Shown here: in pieces, positions 28,734-37,378 of the stretch | Position numbering within the stretch: position 1 is the first letter of the stretch | Layout of the letters: each line of letters opens with the position of its first letter | Position numbers and translations under genes: made by a program | DNA from: [Ruminococcus] torques ATCC 27756 | GTDB taxonomy: Bacteria > Bacillota > Clostridia > Lachnospirales > Lachnospiraceae | Reading direction: 5' to 3' | NCBI RefSeq assembly: GCF_000153925.1 | Contig: NZ_DS264346.1 | Span: 1,700-65,699 of the forward strand | Length of the DNA: 64,000 nt | Notes under the pieces: generated by a model | What the model was told of the DNA's origin: nothing | The model's input: only the letters and a program-made list of their open reading frames with translations | Database searches by the model: none

Positions 28734-28753
28734 ATTGTTAGCACCCGAACTAT
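28734..28753 (+). promoter_or_regulatory. Putative MarR operator over the transcription start
   Basis: ATTGTTAGCACCCGAACTAT is an imperfect dyad (6 of 10 positions per half match, core GTT...AAC) placed directly after the -10 box. This is the expected place for autorepression by the MarR protein encoded downstream. It is inference from position and symmetry. Confidence 0.5.
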
Positions 28754-28855
28754 TATAATTTTGTGCATAATACAGAGGTCAAACGACTTCGTAAAAAAGG
28801 AAAAGTCAATACGAAAAATGCGGATACGGAAATCAGAAAGAGAAGAGGATGGATT

Positions 28856-29338
28856 ATGGAAGAGCGGTGTGACGTAGGAAAGATCATCAATCGGATCTCG
28901 CATCAACTGAAGCGGAGAATGAATTGTCATGAGGAAGAGGATTCTTTGACAAATATGCAAAGGCATGTACTTCATTACATATTGCTTCAGTCAATGAGCA
29001 GGGATATTTACCAGAAGGATGTTGAGGCGGAATTTCAGATCCGGAGATCCACAGCGACGGGAATCTTACAGCTTTTAGAAAAAAACGGATTTATTTTGCG
29101 GAAAGCAGAAGACCGGGATGCGCGGCTGAAAAAGATCGTGCCGACAGAGAAAGCGGAAAAAGTCAGAGAACATGTATTGATGAACATTGATCGTACGGAA
29201 AAAATCATCCGTCAGGGGATACCTGATGAAAAAATGGCGGTTTGTATAGAAACGCTGGAACTGATTTCCGCCAATTTGTTTGAAGATGAAAAATGCTGTA
29301 CCGAAAAACAAAAGACGGCGGCAGCCGGCGCAGTGTGA
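28856..29338 (+). CDS. MarR family transcription regulator
   Basis: This 160-aa winged-helix repressor has a MarR core at about residues 10-135, with the recognition region QIRRSTATGILQLLEKNGFI and the wing KAEDRDARLKKI. The ATG at 28856 is chosen because AGAGGA lies 6 bases upstream; earlier in-frame starts lack a site. It is encoded first in an operon with two ABC exporter halves, the usual arrangement for drug-sensing control of a multidrug exporter. Confidence 0.9.
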   Translation: MEERCDVGKIINRISHQLKRRMNCHEEEDSLTNMQRHVLHYILLQSMSRDIYQKDVEAEFQIRRSTATGILQLLEKNGFILRKAEDRDARLKKIVPTEKAEKVREHVLMNIDRTEKIIRQGIPDEKMAVCIETLELISANLFEDEKCCTEKQKTAAAGAV

Positions 29339-29442
29339 TCAAAGCCGATCAAAGGAAACTGTGCCGGGAGGGAAACAGTTCGGGGGAAAGAAAGCAGCAT
29401 GTAAACAAAAATCAATAGTAGAGAGAGGAGCTAATAGAAAAG

Positions 29443-31176
29443 ATGGATAAAAAATTACTGCGCTCAGTGCGCGAGTATAAGAAACAATCGTTTCTGACAC
29501 CTGTTCTTGTAGCCGCGGAAGTGTTTGTGGAAGTTCTCATTCCGATTTTGATGGCGAAGATTATTGATGTGGGGATCATGAACGGAGATATGGCATATAT
29601 CATAAAGCTGGGCGCTTTGCTCGTACTGCTTGCGGTCGTGGCGCTTTTTTTCGGAGCGAAGGCAGGTCAGCTTGCGGCGGTAGCGTCTTCGGGATATGCT
29701 AAAAATTTAAGACATGATATTTTTTATAAAATACAAGATTTTTCATTCGGTAATATCGATCATTTTTCAACGCCGGGTCTTGTGACAAGACTGACGACCG
29801 ACATTACGAATGTACAGATGGCGTATATGTTTACGATCCGTCTGCTCGCAAGAGCGCCGATCATGATCGTGATGTCCCTGATCATGACGGTGACGATCAG
29901 TCCTGCGATCGCATTTATGATGTTGATCACGATTCCGGTTTTGGGAGGACTTTTGATCTTTATCGCAAAGAAAGCGCACCCGCATTTTATCAAGGTGTTT
30001 GACGAATATGACGAATTGAATAATGTCGTTCAGGAAAACGTCAACGCAGCCCGCGTCGTGAAAGCGTACGTTCGGGAAGACCATGAAGTTGAAAAATTCG
30101 GAAAGATCTCGGGTATTGTATTCCGGCTTTTTACAAAAGCAGAGAAAATCGTTGCCTGGAACTCTCCGACGATGCAGTTTACTATGTATATAGTCGTTCT
30201 TGCAATGGTGCTGATCGGCGGCGAAAGTATCATAAGCGGAGATATGCTTACAGGAGAGCTGACAAGTGTGATCGTCTATGCACTTCAGATACTGACGTCT
30301 CTTATGATGGTGTCGTTTGTATTCGTTATGATCATGATCGCGGAAGCGTCTACGGAACGTATCAACGAAGTTTTGGATGAAGTACCGGAAATGGAAGACA
30401 AAGCGGATGCAGTTACGGAAGTTACAAACGGAGATATCGAATTTGAACATGTGAACTTCAGTTATGCGGGAGAGGGAGGCAATCTTTCGTTGAAAGATGT
30501 AAACCTTCATATAAAGAGCGGTCAGATCGTCGGAATCATCGGCGGTACGGGAAGCGCTAAGTCAACGCTCGTGCAGTTGATCCCGAGACTGTATGATGTG
30601 ACGTCGGGAACAGTGAAAGTCGGCGGAACAGACGTGCGGGATTATAATTTGAAAGCTTTGCGGGATCAGGTGTCTGTCGTTCTTCAGAAAAATGTACTTT
30701 TTACAGGAAGTATCTATGAGAACATCCGTTGGGGTGATGAAACTGCAAGTGATGCGGAAGTAGAACGCGTATGTAAGCTGGCGCAGGCGGACGGATTTAT
30801 CAGAGAGTTTCCGAATCAATATGAGACGATGATCGTAGAAGGCGGAAATAATGTGTCAGGCGGTCAGAAGCAGAGACTTTGTATTGCAAGGGCGCTTTTG
30901 AAAAAGCCGAAGATCCTTATTCTGGACGACTCGACAAGCGCGGTAGATACGAAAACAGACGCGCTGATTCGTCAGGCTTTCAGAGAAGAGATTCCGGATA
31001 CGACACGGATCATCATTGCGCAGAGAGTTTCTTCGGTAGAGGATGCGGATGTTATTATCGTAATGGACAAAGGAGAGATCAGCGGAATCGGAACATCGGA
31101 GGAATTGCTGAAAACGAATGCGATTTACAGGGAAGTATATGAATCACAGATGAAAGGAGGAAAGGACAGTGAGTAA
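29443..31176 (+). CDS. ABC exporter half-transporter with degenerate NBD (heterodimer subunit 1)
   Basis: This 577-aa protein has six membrane segments (about residues 15-290) fused to a nucleotide-binding domain. The NBD shows the asymmetry of heterodimeric exporters such as TM287/288, BmrCD and LmrCD. The catalytic Glu after Walker B is Asp496 (ILILDDSTSA) and the switch His is Gln527 (IAQRVSS), so the site formed here should be non-hydrolytic. Walker A is also unusual, with Ala372 where the last Gly is expected (GGTGSAKST). The signature SGGQ is intact and serves the partner's active site. It overlaps the next gene by 8 bases. The substrate is unknown, probably a drug or lipid-like compound. 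Confidence 0.93.
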   Translation: MDKKLLRSVREYKKQSFLTPVLVAAEVFVEVLIPILMAKIIDVGIMNGDMAYIIKLGALLVLLAVVALFFGAKAGQLAAVASSGYAKNLRHDIFYKIQDFSFGNIDHFSTPGLVTRLTTDITNVQMAYMFTIRLLARAPIMIVMSLIMTVTISPAIAFMMLITIPVLGGLLIFIAKKAHPHFIKVFDEYDELNNVVQENVNAARVVKAYVREDHEVEKFGKISGIVFRLFTKAEKIVAWNSPTMQFTMYIVVLAMVLIGGESIISGDMLTGELTSVIVYALQILTSLMMVSFVFVMIMIAEASTERINEVLDEVPEMEDKADAVTEVTNGDIEFEHVNFSYAGEGGNLSLKDVNLHIKSGQIVGIIGGTGSAKSTLVQLIPRLYDVTSGTVKVGGTDVRDYNLKALRDQVSVVLQKNVLFTGSIYENIRWGDETASDAEVERVCKLAQADGFIREFPNQYETMIVEGGNNVSGGQKQRLCIARALLKKPKILILDDSTSAVDTKTDALIRQAFREEIPDTTRIIIAQRVSSVEDADVIIVMDKGEISGIGTSEELLKTNAIYREVYESQMKGGKDSE

Positions 31177-33067
31177 AGAAAAGAAACCGACAAAACCGTC
31201 GTTGAATAAAAATACATTAAAAACAGCAAAACGTCTACTCGGATATGTGACGAAAACATATAAAGTACAGTTTATTATCGTACTGATCTGTATTCTTGTC
31301 AGTTCGATTGCGACGATCTCGGTCTCATTGTCGCTGAAGTTTCTGCTGGATGATTATATTATCCCGCTGATCGGGCAAAAAAGTCCGGATTACACAGAAC
31401 TGTATCAGGCGCTTGGTATATTGGCATGTATTTTCTTGAGCGGCGTAATTGCCTCCTTCATTTACACGAGACTTATGGTCGTGATCGGGCAGGGCGTGCT
31501 GAAACGTGTCCGCGACGAGATGTTTGAACATATGCAGAAACTGCCGATCCGTTATTTTGACCGGAATACAAACGGTTCGATCATGAGCCTTTATACAAAC
31601 GATACGGATACGCTTCGTCAGATGATCAATCAGTCGATCCCGCAGGTGCTTATGTCGGCTCTTACGATCGTAGTCACATTTATTGCGATGCTTGTTTTAA
31701 GTCCGATCCTGACAGTTCTCGCCGTTGTGATGATCAGGGTGATGACGGCTGTTGCGAGAATGGTCGGAGGAAACAGCGGAAAATACTTTGTACGGCAGCA
31801 GCTTGATCTGGCAAGTATCACGGGATTTGTGGAAGAGCGTATGACGGGACAGCGGGTCGTGAAAGTATTTAACCATGAACGGATTTCGGAAGAAGAATTC
31901 GATCAGCTGAATGAAAGTCTGTTCGTCAGTTCATCAAAGGCACATACGTTTGCAAGTATCATGGGTCCGGTTATCGGAAATATGGGAAACTTACAGTTCG
32001 TTTTGACTGCTGTACTGGGCGGCGCGCTTTCGGTACTCGGCATCGGAAACATTACGCTTGGCGTGATGGCGTCTTATCTTCAGTTTACGAAGAGCTTTAC
32101 TCAGCCGTTTATGCAGATTGCCCAGCAGTTTAACTCAATCATCATGGCTCTTGCAGGTGCGGAACGTATTTTTAATATGATGGATGAAGAGCCGGAAGTA
32201 GACGAAGGATATGTTACTCTTGTAAACGCAAAGAAGGATGCACAGGGAAATCTTACGGAGTGTAAAGAAAGAACAGGCTTGTGGGCATGGAAACATCCGC
32301 ATCAGGCAGACGGCACAGTGACATATACGGAGCTGAAAGGCGACGTGAGATTTTATGATATGACGTTCGGATATACGGAAGACCACATGGTGCTTCATGA
32401 TCTGACTCTGTACGCGAAGCCGGGACAAAAACTTGCTTTTGTCGGTTCGACGGGAGCGGGAAAGACAACGATCACAAACCTGATCAATCGTTTCTATGAT
32501 GTTCAGGACGGAAAGATCCGTTATGATGATATTAATATAAACAAGATTAAAAAGGCTGATCTGCGAAGATCGCTTGGTATCGTTCTTCAAGATACACATT
32601 TGTTTACAGGAACGATTATGGAAAACATTCGTTACGGGAAACTGGATGCGACAGATGAGGAAGTTTATAAGGCAGCAGAGCTGGCTCATGCAGACGGATT
32701 CATCAGAATGCTTCCGAAAGGTTATGAGACGCGCTTGAGCGGAGACGGAGAAGAACTGTCTCAAGGACAGCGTCAGCTTCTTGCGATCGCAAGAGCTGCC
32801 ATTGCCGATCCGCCGGTACTGATCCTGGATGAAGCGACATCGTCTATTGACACAAGAACAGAAAGTATCGTTCAAAAAGGTATGGATAACCTTATGAAAG
32901 GGCGTACAGTATTTGTAATCGCCCACAGACTTTCGACGATCCGAAACAGCGATGCGATCATGGTGCTGGAACACGGACGTATTATCGAACGTGGAACACA
33001 TGATGAGTTGCTGTCACAGAAAGGAACGTATTATCAGCTTTATACAGGAAACTTAGAGCTGTCGTAG
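31169..33067 (+). CDS. ABC exporter half-transporter with catalytic NBD (heterodimer subunit 2)
   Basis: This 632-aa membrane protein has six membrane segments and a C-terminal nucleotide-binding domain. Walker A (GSTGAGKTT), Walker B with Glu (LILDEATSS) and the switch His (IAHRLST) are intact. The signature is LSQGQ (530-534) rather than LSGGQ, matching the degenerate signature of the catalytic partner in heterodimeric exporters. An extra segment of about 40 residues (around 350-395) lies between the membrane part and the NBD. It forms one exporter with the preceding gene product. Confidence 0.94.
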   Translation: MSKEKKPTKPSLNKNTLKTAKRLLGYVTKTYKVQFIIVLICILVSSIATISVSLSLKFLLDDYIIPLIGQKSPDYTELYQALGILACIFLSGVIASFIYTRLMVVIGQGVLKRVRDEMFEHMQKLPIRYFDRNTNGSIMSLYTNDTDTLRQMINQSIPQVLMSALTIVVTFIAMLVLSPILTVLAVVMIRVMTAVARMVGGNSGKYFVRQQLDLASITGFVEERMTGQRVVKVFNHERISEEEFDQLNESLFVSSSKAHTFASIMGPVIGNMGNLQFVLTAVLGGALSVLGIGNITLGVMASYLQFTKSFTQPFMQIAQQFNSIIMALAGAERIFNMMDEEPEVDEGYVTLVNAKKDAQGNLTECKERTGLWAWKHPHQADGTVTYTELKGDVRFYDMTFGYTEDHMVLHDLTLYAKPGQKLAFVGSTGAGKTTITNLINRFYDVQDGKIRYDDININKIKKADLRRSLGIVLQDTHLFTGTIMENIRYGKLDATDEEVYKAAELAHADGFIRMLPKGYETRLSGDGEELSQGQRQLLAIARAAIADPPVLILDEATSSIDTRTESIVQKGMDNLMKGRTVFVIAHRLSTIRNSDAIMVLEHGRIIERGTHDELLSQKGTYYQLYTGNLELS

Positions 33068-33100
33068 AAAAGGAGGGGTTAAAACCCCCCTTTCTTTTTT
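33068..33100. terminator. Bidirectional terminator between the exporter and the glycosylation operon
   Basis: A G/C-rich stem (AAAGGAGGGGTT and AACCCCCCTTT) with a tiny loop is followed by CTTTTTT. It overlaps the end of the convergent gene. Confidence 0.9.
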
Positions 33101-34023
33101 ATAATATAGATCGGTCGTTTCTTGCTTTCCATATAATCTTTCGACATATATTGTCCGAGCAGTGACAGGAAGATCATCTGTATGCCGTTCAACGCGAGGA
33201 TCAGGCAGACAAGCAGAAGGATCCAGTTTGCTTTATGTCCGGTGAAAACGGAAACAAGTCCTGTGACAACGGCGGCGATCAGGAGAAACATGCCGATGAA
33301 GCCGGGCAGGGAAGCGGGGGCGGAAGAAAATGATAACATTCCGTCCATTGCATAGCGGAACAGCGAGCGGAAATTCCATTTTGTTTTTCCTGCGGCGCGC
33401 TCAGTGTTGTGAAACGGAATCCATTTTGTATCAAATCCAACGAAAGAGAAGATCCCTTTCATATAGCGGTTGTATTCTTTGAGTTCCAAAATAGAGTCCG
33501 TCATAGCTCTGTTCATCATTCGGAAATCACCTTTTCCGTCTCCCATATCGAGATGACATGCGTTCCCGATCAAGTGATAGAAAGAGCGGGATAAGAACGT
33601 GCGGATCGGATTTTCTCCGGTTCGGTCCTCTCTAAGTCCTGCACAGCAGTCGTATCCTTCGTATTTGACAGCGTGATACATGTTTTTAAGCAGAGCGGGC
33701 GGATGCTGCAGATCGGCGTCCATAAATACACAGTAGTCTCCCGATGCATTTTGAAGTCCGGCGTACATGGCGGCTTCTTTTCCGAAGTTTCTGGAAAATG
33801 TAAGAAAACGGACACGCTCGTCTTTCTCTGTAAAATGCTGAAGGATCTCTGCCGTTCGGTCAGAACTTCCGTCATCTATAAAAAGAAATTCGCAGACAGC
33901 GCCTTCGATCGAGGATGCGGCGTCTGAAACCGCGCTGTAAAAAGCGGGGAGAACGCTCTCCTCATTAAAACACGGAACGATAATGCTGATCACATCGTCA
34001 GCAGGATTATTTTTGATTGTCAT
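33079..34023 (-). CDS. GT2 family polyprenyl-phosphate glycosyltransferase (CsbB/YkoT/GtrB-like)
   Basis: This 314-aa protein has an N-terminal GT-A domain (SIIVPCFNEESVLP, the metal-binding DADLQHP) and two C-terminal membrane helices (about 235-300). Family members transfer a sugar from a nucleotide donor to undecaprenyl phosphate on the cytoplasmic face. It overlaps the gtrA-like gene by 17 bases. With the GtrA and YfhO proteins it forms the trio known from Bacillus and Listeria for teichoic acid glycosylation. Which sugar and which acceptor are used here cannot be read from sequence. Confidence 0.9.
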   Translation of the reverse strand: MTIKNNPADDVISIIVPCFNEESVLPAFYSAVSDAASSIEGAVCEFLFIDDGSSDRTAEILQHFTEKDERVRFLTFSRNFGKEAAMYAGLQNASGDYCVFMDADLQHPPALLKNMYHAVKYEGYDCCAGLREDRTGENPIRTFLSRSFYHLIGNACHLDMGDGKGDFRMMNRAMTDSILELKEYNRYMKGIFSFVGFDTKWIPFHNTERAAGKTKWNFRSLFRYAMDGMLSFSSAPASLPGFIGMFLLIAAVVTGLVSVFTGHKANWILLLVCLILALNGIQMIFLSLLGQYMSKDYMESKKRPIYIIKKKGGF

Positions 34024-34453
34024 ATGGCAGCAGCTCCTTTCTGATCATATTTTGATCCTGCCCATGAGCGGCAGTTTTGAAAACGCGGTATTTGCAGAGC
34101 GCATAGTTTCCGATCACGGTTACGACGCTTACGATTAATTTTGAGCCGATCAAAGAAAGTGATAATTGATCGACGGCAAGCCAAAGCAGAACATTTTCGA
34201 CGAGCAGTGTGATAAATCGTAGAGCAGCAAAGGAGAAAAACTCTTCGGGAATCCGTCTGTTTGACCGAAAGACCCATTTTCTGTTCAGAACATAGGCGGC
34301 GATAACCGCGCCTGTCCATGCGATACTGTTAGATGCAATATACGGAACGTGAAAAAATAGAAAAAGTCCGTATAACATGTAATTAACTCCGGTTGTGATT
34401 CCTCCGGTAATGATGTAAGTGAGCAGTTCTTTGCTTAAGTAAATTCGTTTCAA
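34007..34453 (-). CDS. GtrA family membrane protein (putative lipid-linked sugar flippase)
   Basis: This 148-aa protein with four membrane segments is of the GtrA/GtcA family, thought to flip undecaprenyl-phosphate-linked sugars. The family segment VNYMLYGLFLF...AYVLNRKWVF is present. No ATG is well placed: the frame opens far upstream inside yfhO, while TTG at 34453 (LKRIYLSKELL) has GAGGG 8 bases before it. TTG is therefore the likely start. Confidence 0.85.
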   Translation of the reverse strand: MKRIYLSKELLTYIITGGITTGVNYMLYGLFLFFHVPYIASNSIAWTGAVIAAYVLNRKWVFRSNRRIPEEFFSFAALRFITLLVENVLLWLAVDQLSLSLIGSKLIVSVVTVIGNYALCKYRVFKTAAHGQDQNMIRKELLPYDNQK

Positions 34454-34493
34454 AGTCAGTTCCCTCTTTCTTATAATGATTATAGTGAATTTC

Positions 34494-37100
34494 TTACAGC
34501 GCGTTTTTATGGTGAGCCGTTGTAATATTTTGTGTTTTTCTTGAAGTAAAGACTCCAAATGTAAAAATCAGGTAACTTAAATAGCACAACAGAGATATCA
34601 GGCTGATGATACAGCCGATTTGTTTTCCGGGAGGAGAAAATCGAAATTCGATCTTATGAGTCCCCTTTTCGATATGTGCTCCTGCAAAAGCTTTATTTAC
34701 GCGGATAATATCTGTGCGTCTGCCGTCGATGTAAAGCTCAAGTCCGTTTTGCCGCGGAATCGCAGACGCGAGAACCCCGTTGCTTTCTGCATGGATGCTT
34801 CCGGAAAAAACAGTCGTGCCTGAAAGGAAGGCGCTGCGTTCGGTTCTGCTGTCACAGACCGCTTTTGTAATTGTGTTCTCGTCGTCGAAAATATGTTTAT
34901 TACATAAATGCCACTGTACGTTGCTGACAGTGAAATGACCCTTTGGAAAAGTAACCTTTAGTTTTGTCATACCCGAGTCACTGTCCGCTGAAAACTGATA
35001 GTGAAACGTATTGTTTCCGTTTGGGTAAGGCGCAAATAGTCCCGAAAGCTTATTGCGTATGTTGTTAATGTCGATGACAACAGGATCGATCGTTTTATTA
35101 TCCACCTGGAAAGAAAGCAACAAAATGTTGCCAAAGCCTGTATTTTCAACATAAAATGTCAACGATTGTTGACATTTTGAGATTATGTCATACTTATCGG
35201 CAGTCTTTTTGATAGTCAAACTATCGGGAAGTTTGCCGTCTGCCGACAGTTTCGGGGCAAAAGGAGTGATAAACTTTCCGGGGAGGTAAACGTCGCTGTC
35301 CGTATCAGTGGAAGTGTTTTCTATTATGGTTTTGCGGGAAATCGCTTCCAACTGTTCGATTTGATTGAAACGGTCAAACTCTTTTTCAGAGATTGTATCC
35401 GATGTAAAATAAACATTCGGAAGCACGTTTTTATTCTCTGCGACCACCGTGTCTTTTGCCGAAGAATACAGAGGCGTATACCCGGCGGGAATATGATCTT
35501 TTTCTGTCTCGATATACCGAACGCCAAGAAGATGAAGCATGAACGGATTATCGGAAGTAAGCAGCGCGATCCGGTTATTGATTCGGATCGGTGTATTCAG
35601 CACGTCATAATACAAGTCGGAGTAAGCGCTGTTTGTCACAGAAGAATACATAGAACTTCTTGTTATTTTCGCTTCTGGGGCGCGGTTTCCGTTTGCAAGC
35701 GGTTCGGTCAGGCTGTCAAAATGATAGAGCGGATCCATCGGAATTTCCGCAAGTTTTGTGTAAGTTTCTTTTGCCGAAACATCTGCTTTCTTTACCCAGT
35801 TTTCCTTTCTGGCAGTTGTAATATACATACCGACCGGGGCGATCAGTATGAGCAGATAGACGAGTAATTCTACCCGGGCAAAAATGCGGGGATTTTTAAA
35901 CATTTGCAAAATAAGGTTTTGTTTCCGTCTTTGTATCAGGCAAAATAAAAACAGAATACCAAGTTCGATCAAAATCCACGGAAACTGAACTTGACTGAAC
36001 CAGAGCAGACCAAGCGGAAGCATTACGGCAAACGGATAGAGCGGATACGATGAAACGCGGTCTGTTTCGGTGTGCGCTGATTTTAAGTAACGTACGCAGT
36101 GCAGGATGAACAGCGGCAGAAACGGAATAAGTATCTTCGGTCTGGCGTAGAGCGTTCCGTTTAAAATGTAAGAAAAGATACCGAACAATCCGAAAGATAA
36201 AAATAAAACGCTGTCAGGAAAGAATTCTTTTTTGGCAGGATTTTTTTTATTTAATCCGGCAAGTATCGTGTAAAAGCAGATCAATGTAAGCCCCAGTCCG
36301 TATTCGTTAAACAAGATGCCGTTCATAGAGATATTCGGTCCGAAAAGCTCTAATATTTTCAAAAGAGAAAATCCGCCGCCGCTTCGTCTGTGCTCCATCA
36401 GTACAAGTCCTGTCGGCAGAAGGAGCGCCGCCGCCATGCATACGGAAAGAACGGCGGAAGGGATATATTTTTTGAAAAACGAATCTTTCCAAAATGTCTC
36501 TTTTTCCGTTCTCAGCCAGTACCAGCCGATCGCGGCAAATGCGGCGATCGCAAAATAGAAGCTGTGCAGGCAGATCAGAAGCATACAAAGAGGGAGAAAG
36601 CGAAACTTACGTTTCTTCACGCACAAAAAAGCAAGGATCAAAAACGGCAGATAATTGACAAACATGATCTGACGATGCATATGGAAAAGACATCCCGCAG
36701 TCAAAAATAAAACGCTTCCGATGAAGGAAAAGAACGGGGAAATATCCTCGCTTTGCAGCCACATATAACATAAAAGAACGGAAGCGAGATAAAGTGCAAG
36801 CATATAGCCGATCAGGATGTAAACCATCGGAACTTGCGGAAACAGACATCCGATCAAAATATCAGGTCTTAAAAATCCATAATAAGAAAACTGATATCCG
36901 CTGCTTCCGCTTCCGAGATCGATCCAGTCGGGAAGAAGCGTGTGCTGTTCCACGCAGGCGTCACGGATCGTTTCCGCAAGAGCGGCATGTTGGGAGAGCC
37001 AGTCCGTATTCGATCCGTAGACGGCGTCGGCAGGCAGAATTGTCGTTGTCAATATAATAAAAAGCAGAATAAGCGCTGCCGGATAAATGAGTTTCTTCAT
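34494..37100 (-). CDS. YfhO family membrane protein (GT-C glycosyltransferase)
   Basis: This 868-aa polytopic membrane protein has a dozen or so hydrophobic segments in the first 450 residues, a large extracytoplasmic region (about 460-830) and a final membrane segment near 838-860. It is of the YfhO family; in B. subtilis and Listeria the YfhO-type protein works with CsbB/YkoT and GtcA to move sugars from undecaprenyl phosphate onto teichoic acids outside the membrane. It is first in a minus-strand operon of all three components. The ribosome binding site AAAGGAG and a -10 TATAAT (minus strand, 37165-37170) lie upstream. Confidence 0.88.
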   Translation of the reverse strand: MKKLIYPAALILLFIILTTTILPADAVYGSNTDWLSQHAALAETIRDACVEQHTLLPDWIDLGSGSSGYQFSYYGFLRPDILIGCLFPQVPMVYILIGYMLALYLASVLLCYMWLQSEDISPFFSFIGSVLFLTAGCLFHMHRQIMFVNYLPFLILAFLCVKKRKFRFLPLCMLLICLHSFYFAIAAFAAIGWYWLRTEKETFWKDSFFKKYIPSAVLSVCMAAALLLPTGLVLMEHRRSGGGFSLLKILELFGPNISMNGILFNEYGLGLTLICFYTILAGLNKKNPAKKEFFPDSVLFLSFGLFGIFSYILNGTLYARPKILIPFLPLFILHCVRYLKSAHTETDRVSSYPLYPFAVMLPLGLLWFSQVQFPWILIELGILFLFCLIQRRKQNLILQMFKNPRIFARVELLVYLLILIAPVGMYITTARKENWVKKADVSAKETYTKLAEIPMDPLYHFDSLTEPLANGNRAPEAKITRSSMYSSVTNSAYSDLYYDVLNTPIRINNRIALLTSDNPFMLHLLGVRYIETEKDHIPAGYTPLYSSAKDTVVAENKNVLPNVYFTSDTISEKEFDRFNQIEQLEAISRKTIIENTSTDTDSDVYLPGKFITPFAPKLSADGKLPDSLTIKKTADKYDIISKCQQSLTFYVENTGFGNILLLSFQVDNKTIDPVVIDINNIRNKLSGLFAPYPNGNNTFHYQFSADSDSGMTKLKVTFPKGHFTVSNVQWHLCNKHIFDDENTITKAVCDSRTERSAFLSGTTVFSGSIHAESNGVLASAIPRQNGLELYIDGRRTDIIRVNKAFAGAHIEKGTHKIEFRFSPPGKQIGCIISLISLLCYLSYLIFTFGVFTSRKTQNITTAHHKNAL

Positions 37101-37299
37101 ATATAATGCAACTCCTTTAAGTGTTATTTACAGGATTCCCTTTATTTCCTGACATAAACAGGATATTATAGTCGTCTTAATAAATTGCGGAAAATAAAAA
37201 GAAGAATTCTTAAGAAAAACCGATAAAATCTTAAAAAAACATTGATTAAATTGACACAAATTAAGTAAATATCACGAAAAGGATATTGGATGTACCGAA

Positions 37300-37326
37300 A
37301 TGACAGGGAATATGTTATCATAAAAT
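37300..37326 (+). promoter_or_regulatory. Weak candidate promoter of the first GH36-like gene
   Basis: ATGACA (37300-37305) and TAAAAT (37321-37326) are only 15 bases apart. A better -35, TTGACA, occurs at 37252-37257 without a matching -10. The gap from the divergent yfhO gene is otherwise AT-rich. Confidence 0.3.
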
Positions 37327-37378
37327 AGATGCAGACTGTGAAAAACATAACAATTTCACGGGGAAAGGAGAGAATATT

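Noticed and set aside
34454-34558. N-terminal extension of the GtrA-like protein to an upstream ATG
   Set aside because: It would overlap the end of the yfhO gene and adds a basic segment not found in this family; TTG at 34453 with a good site is preferred.
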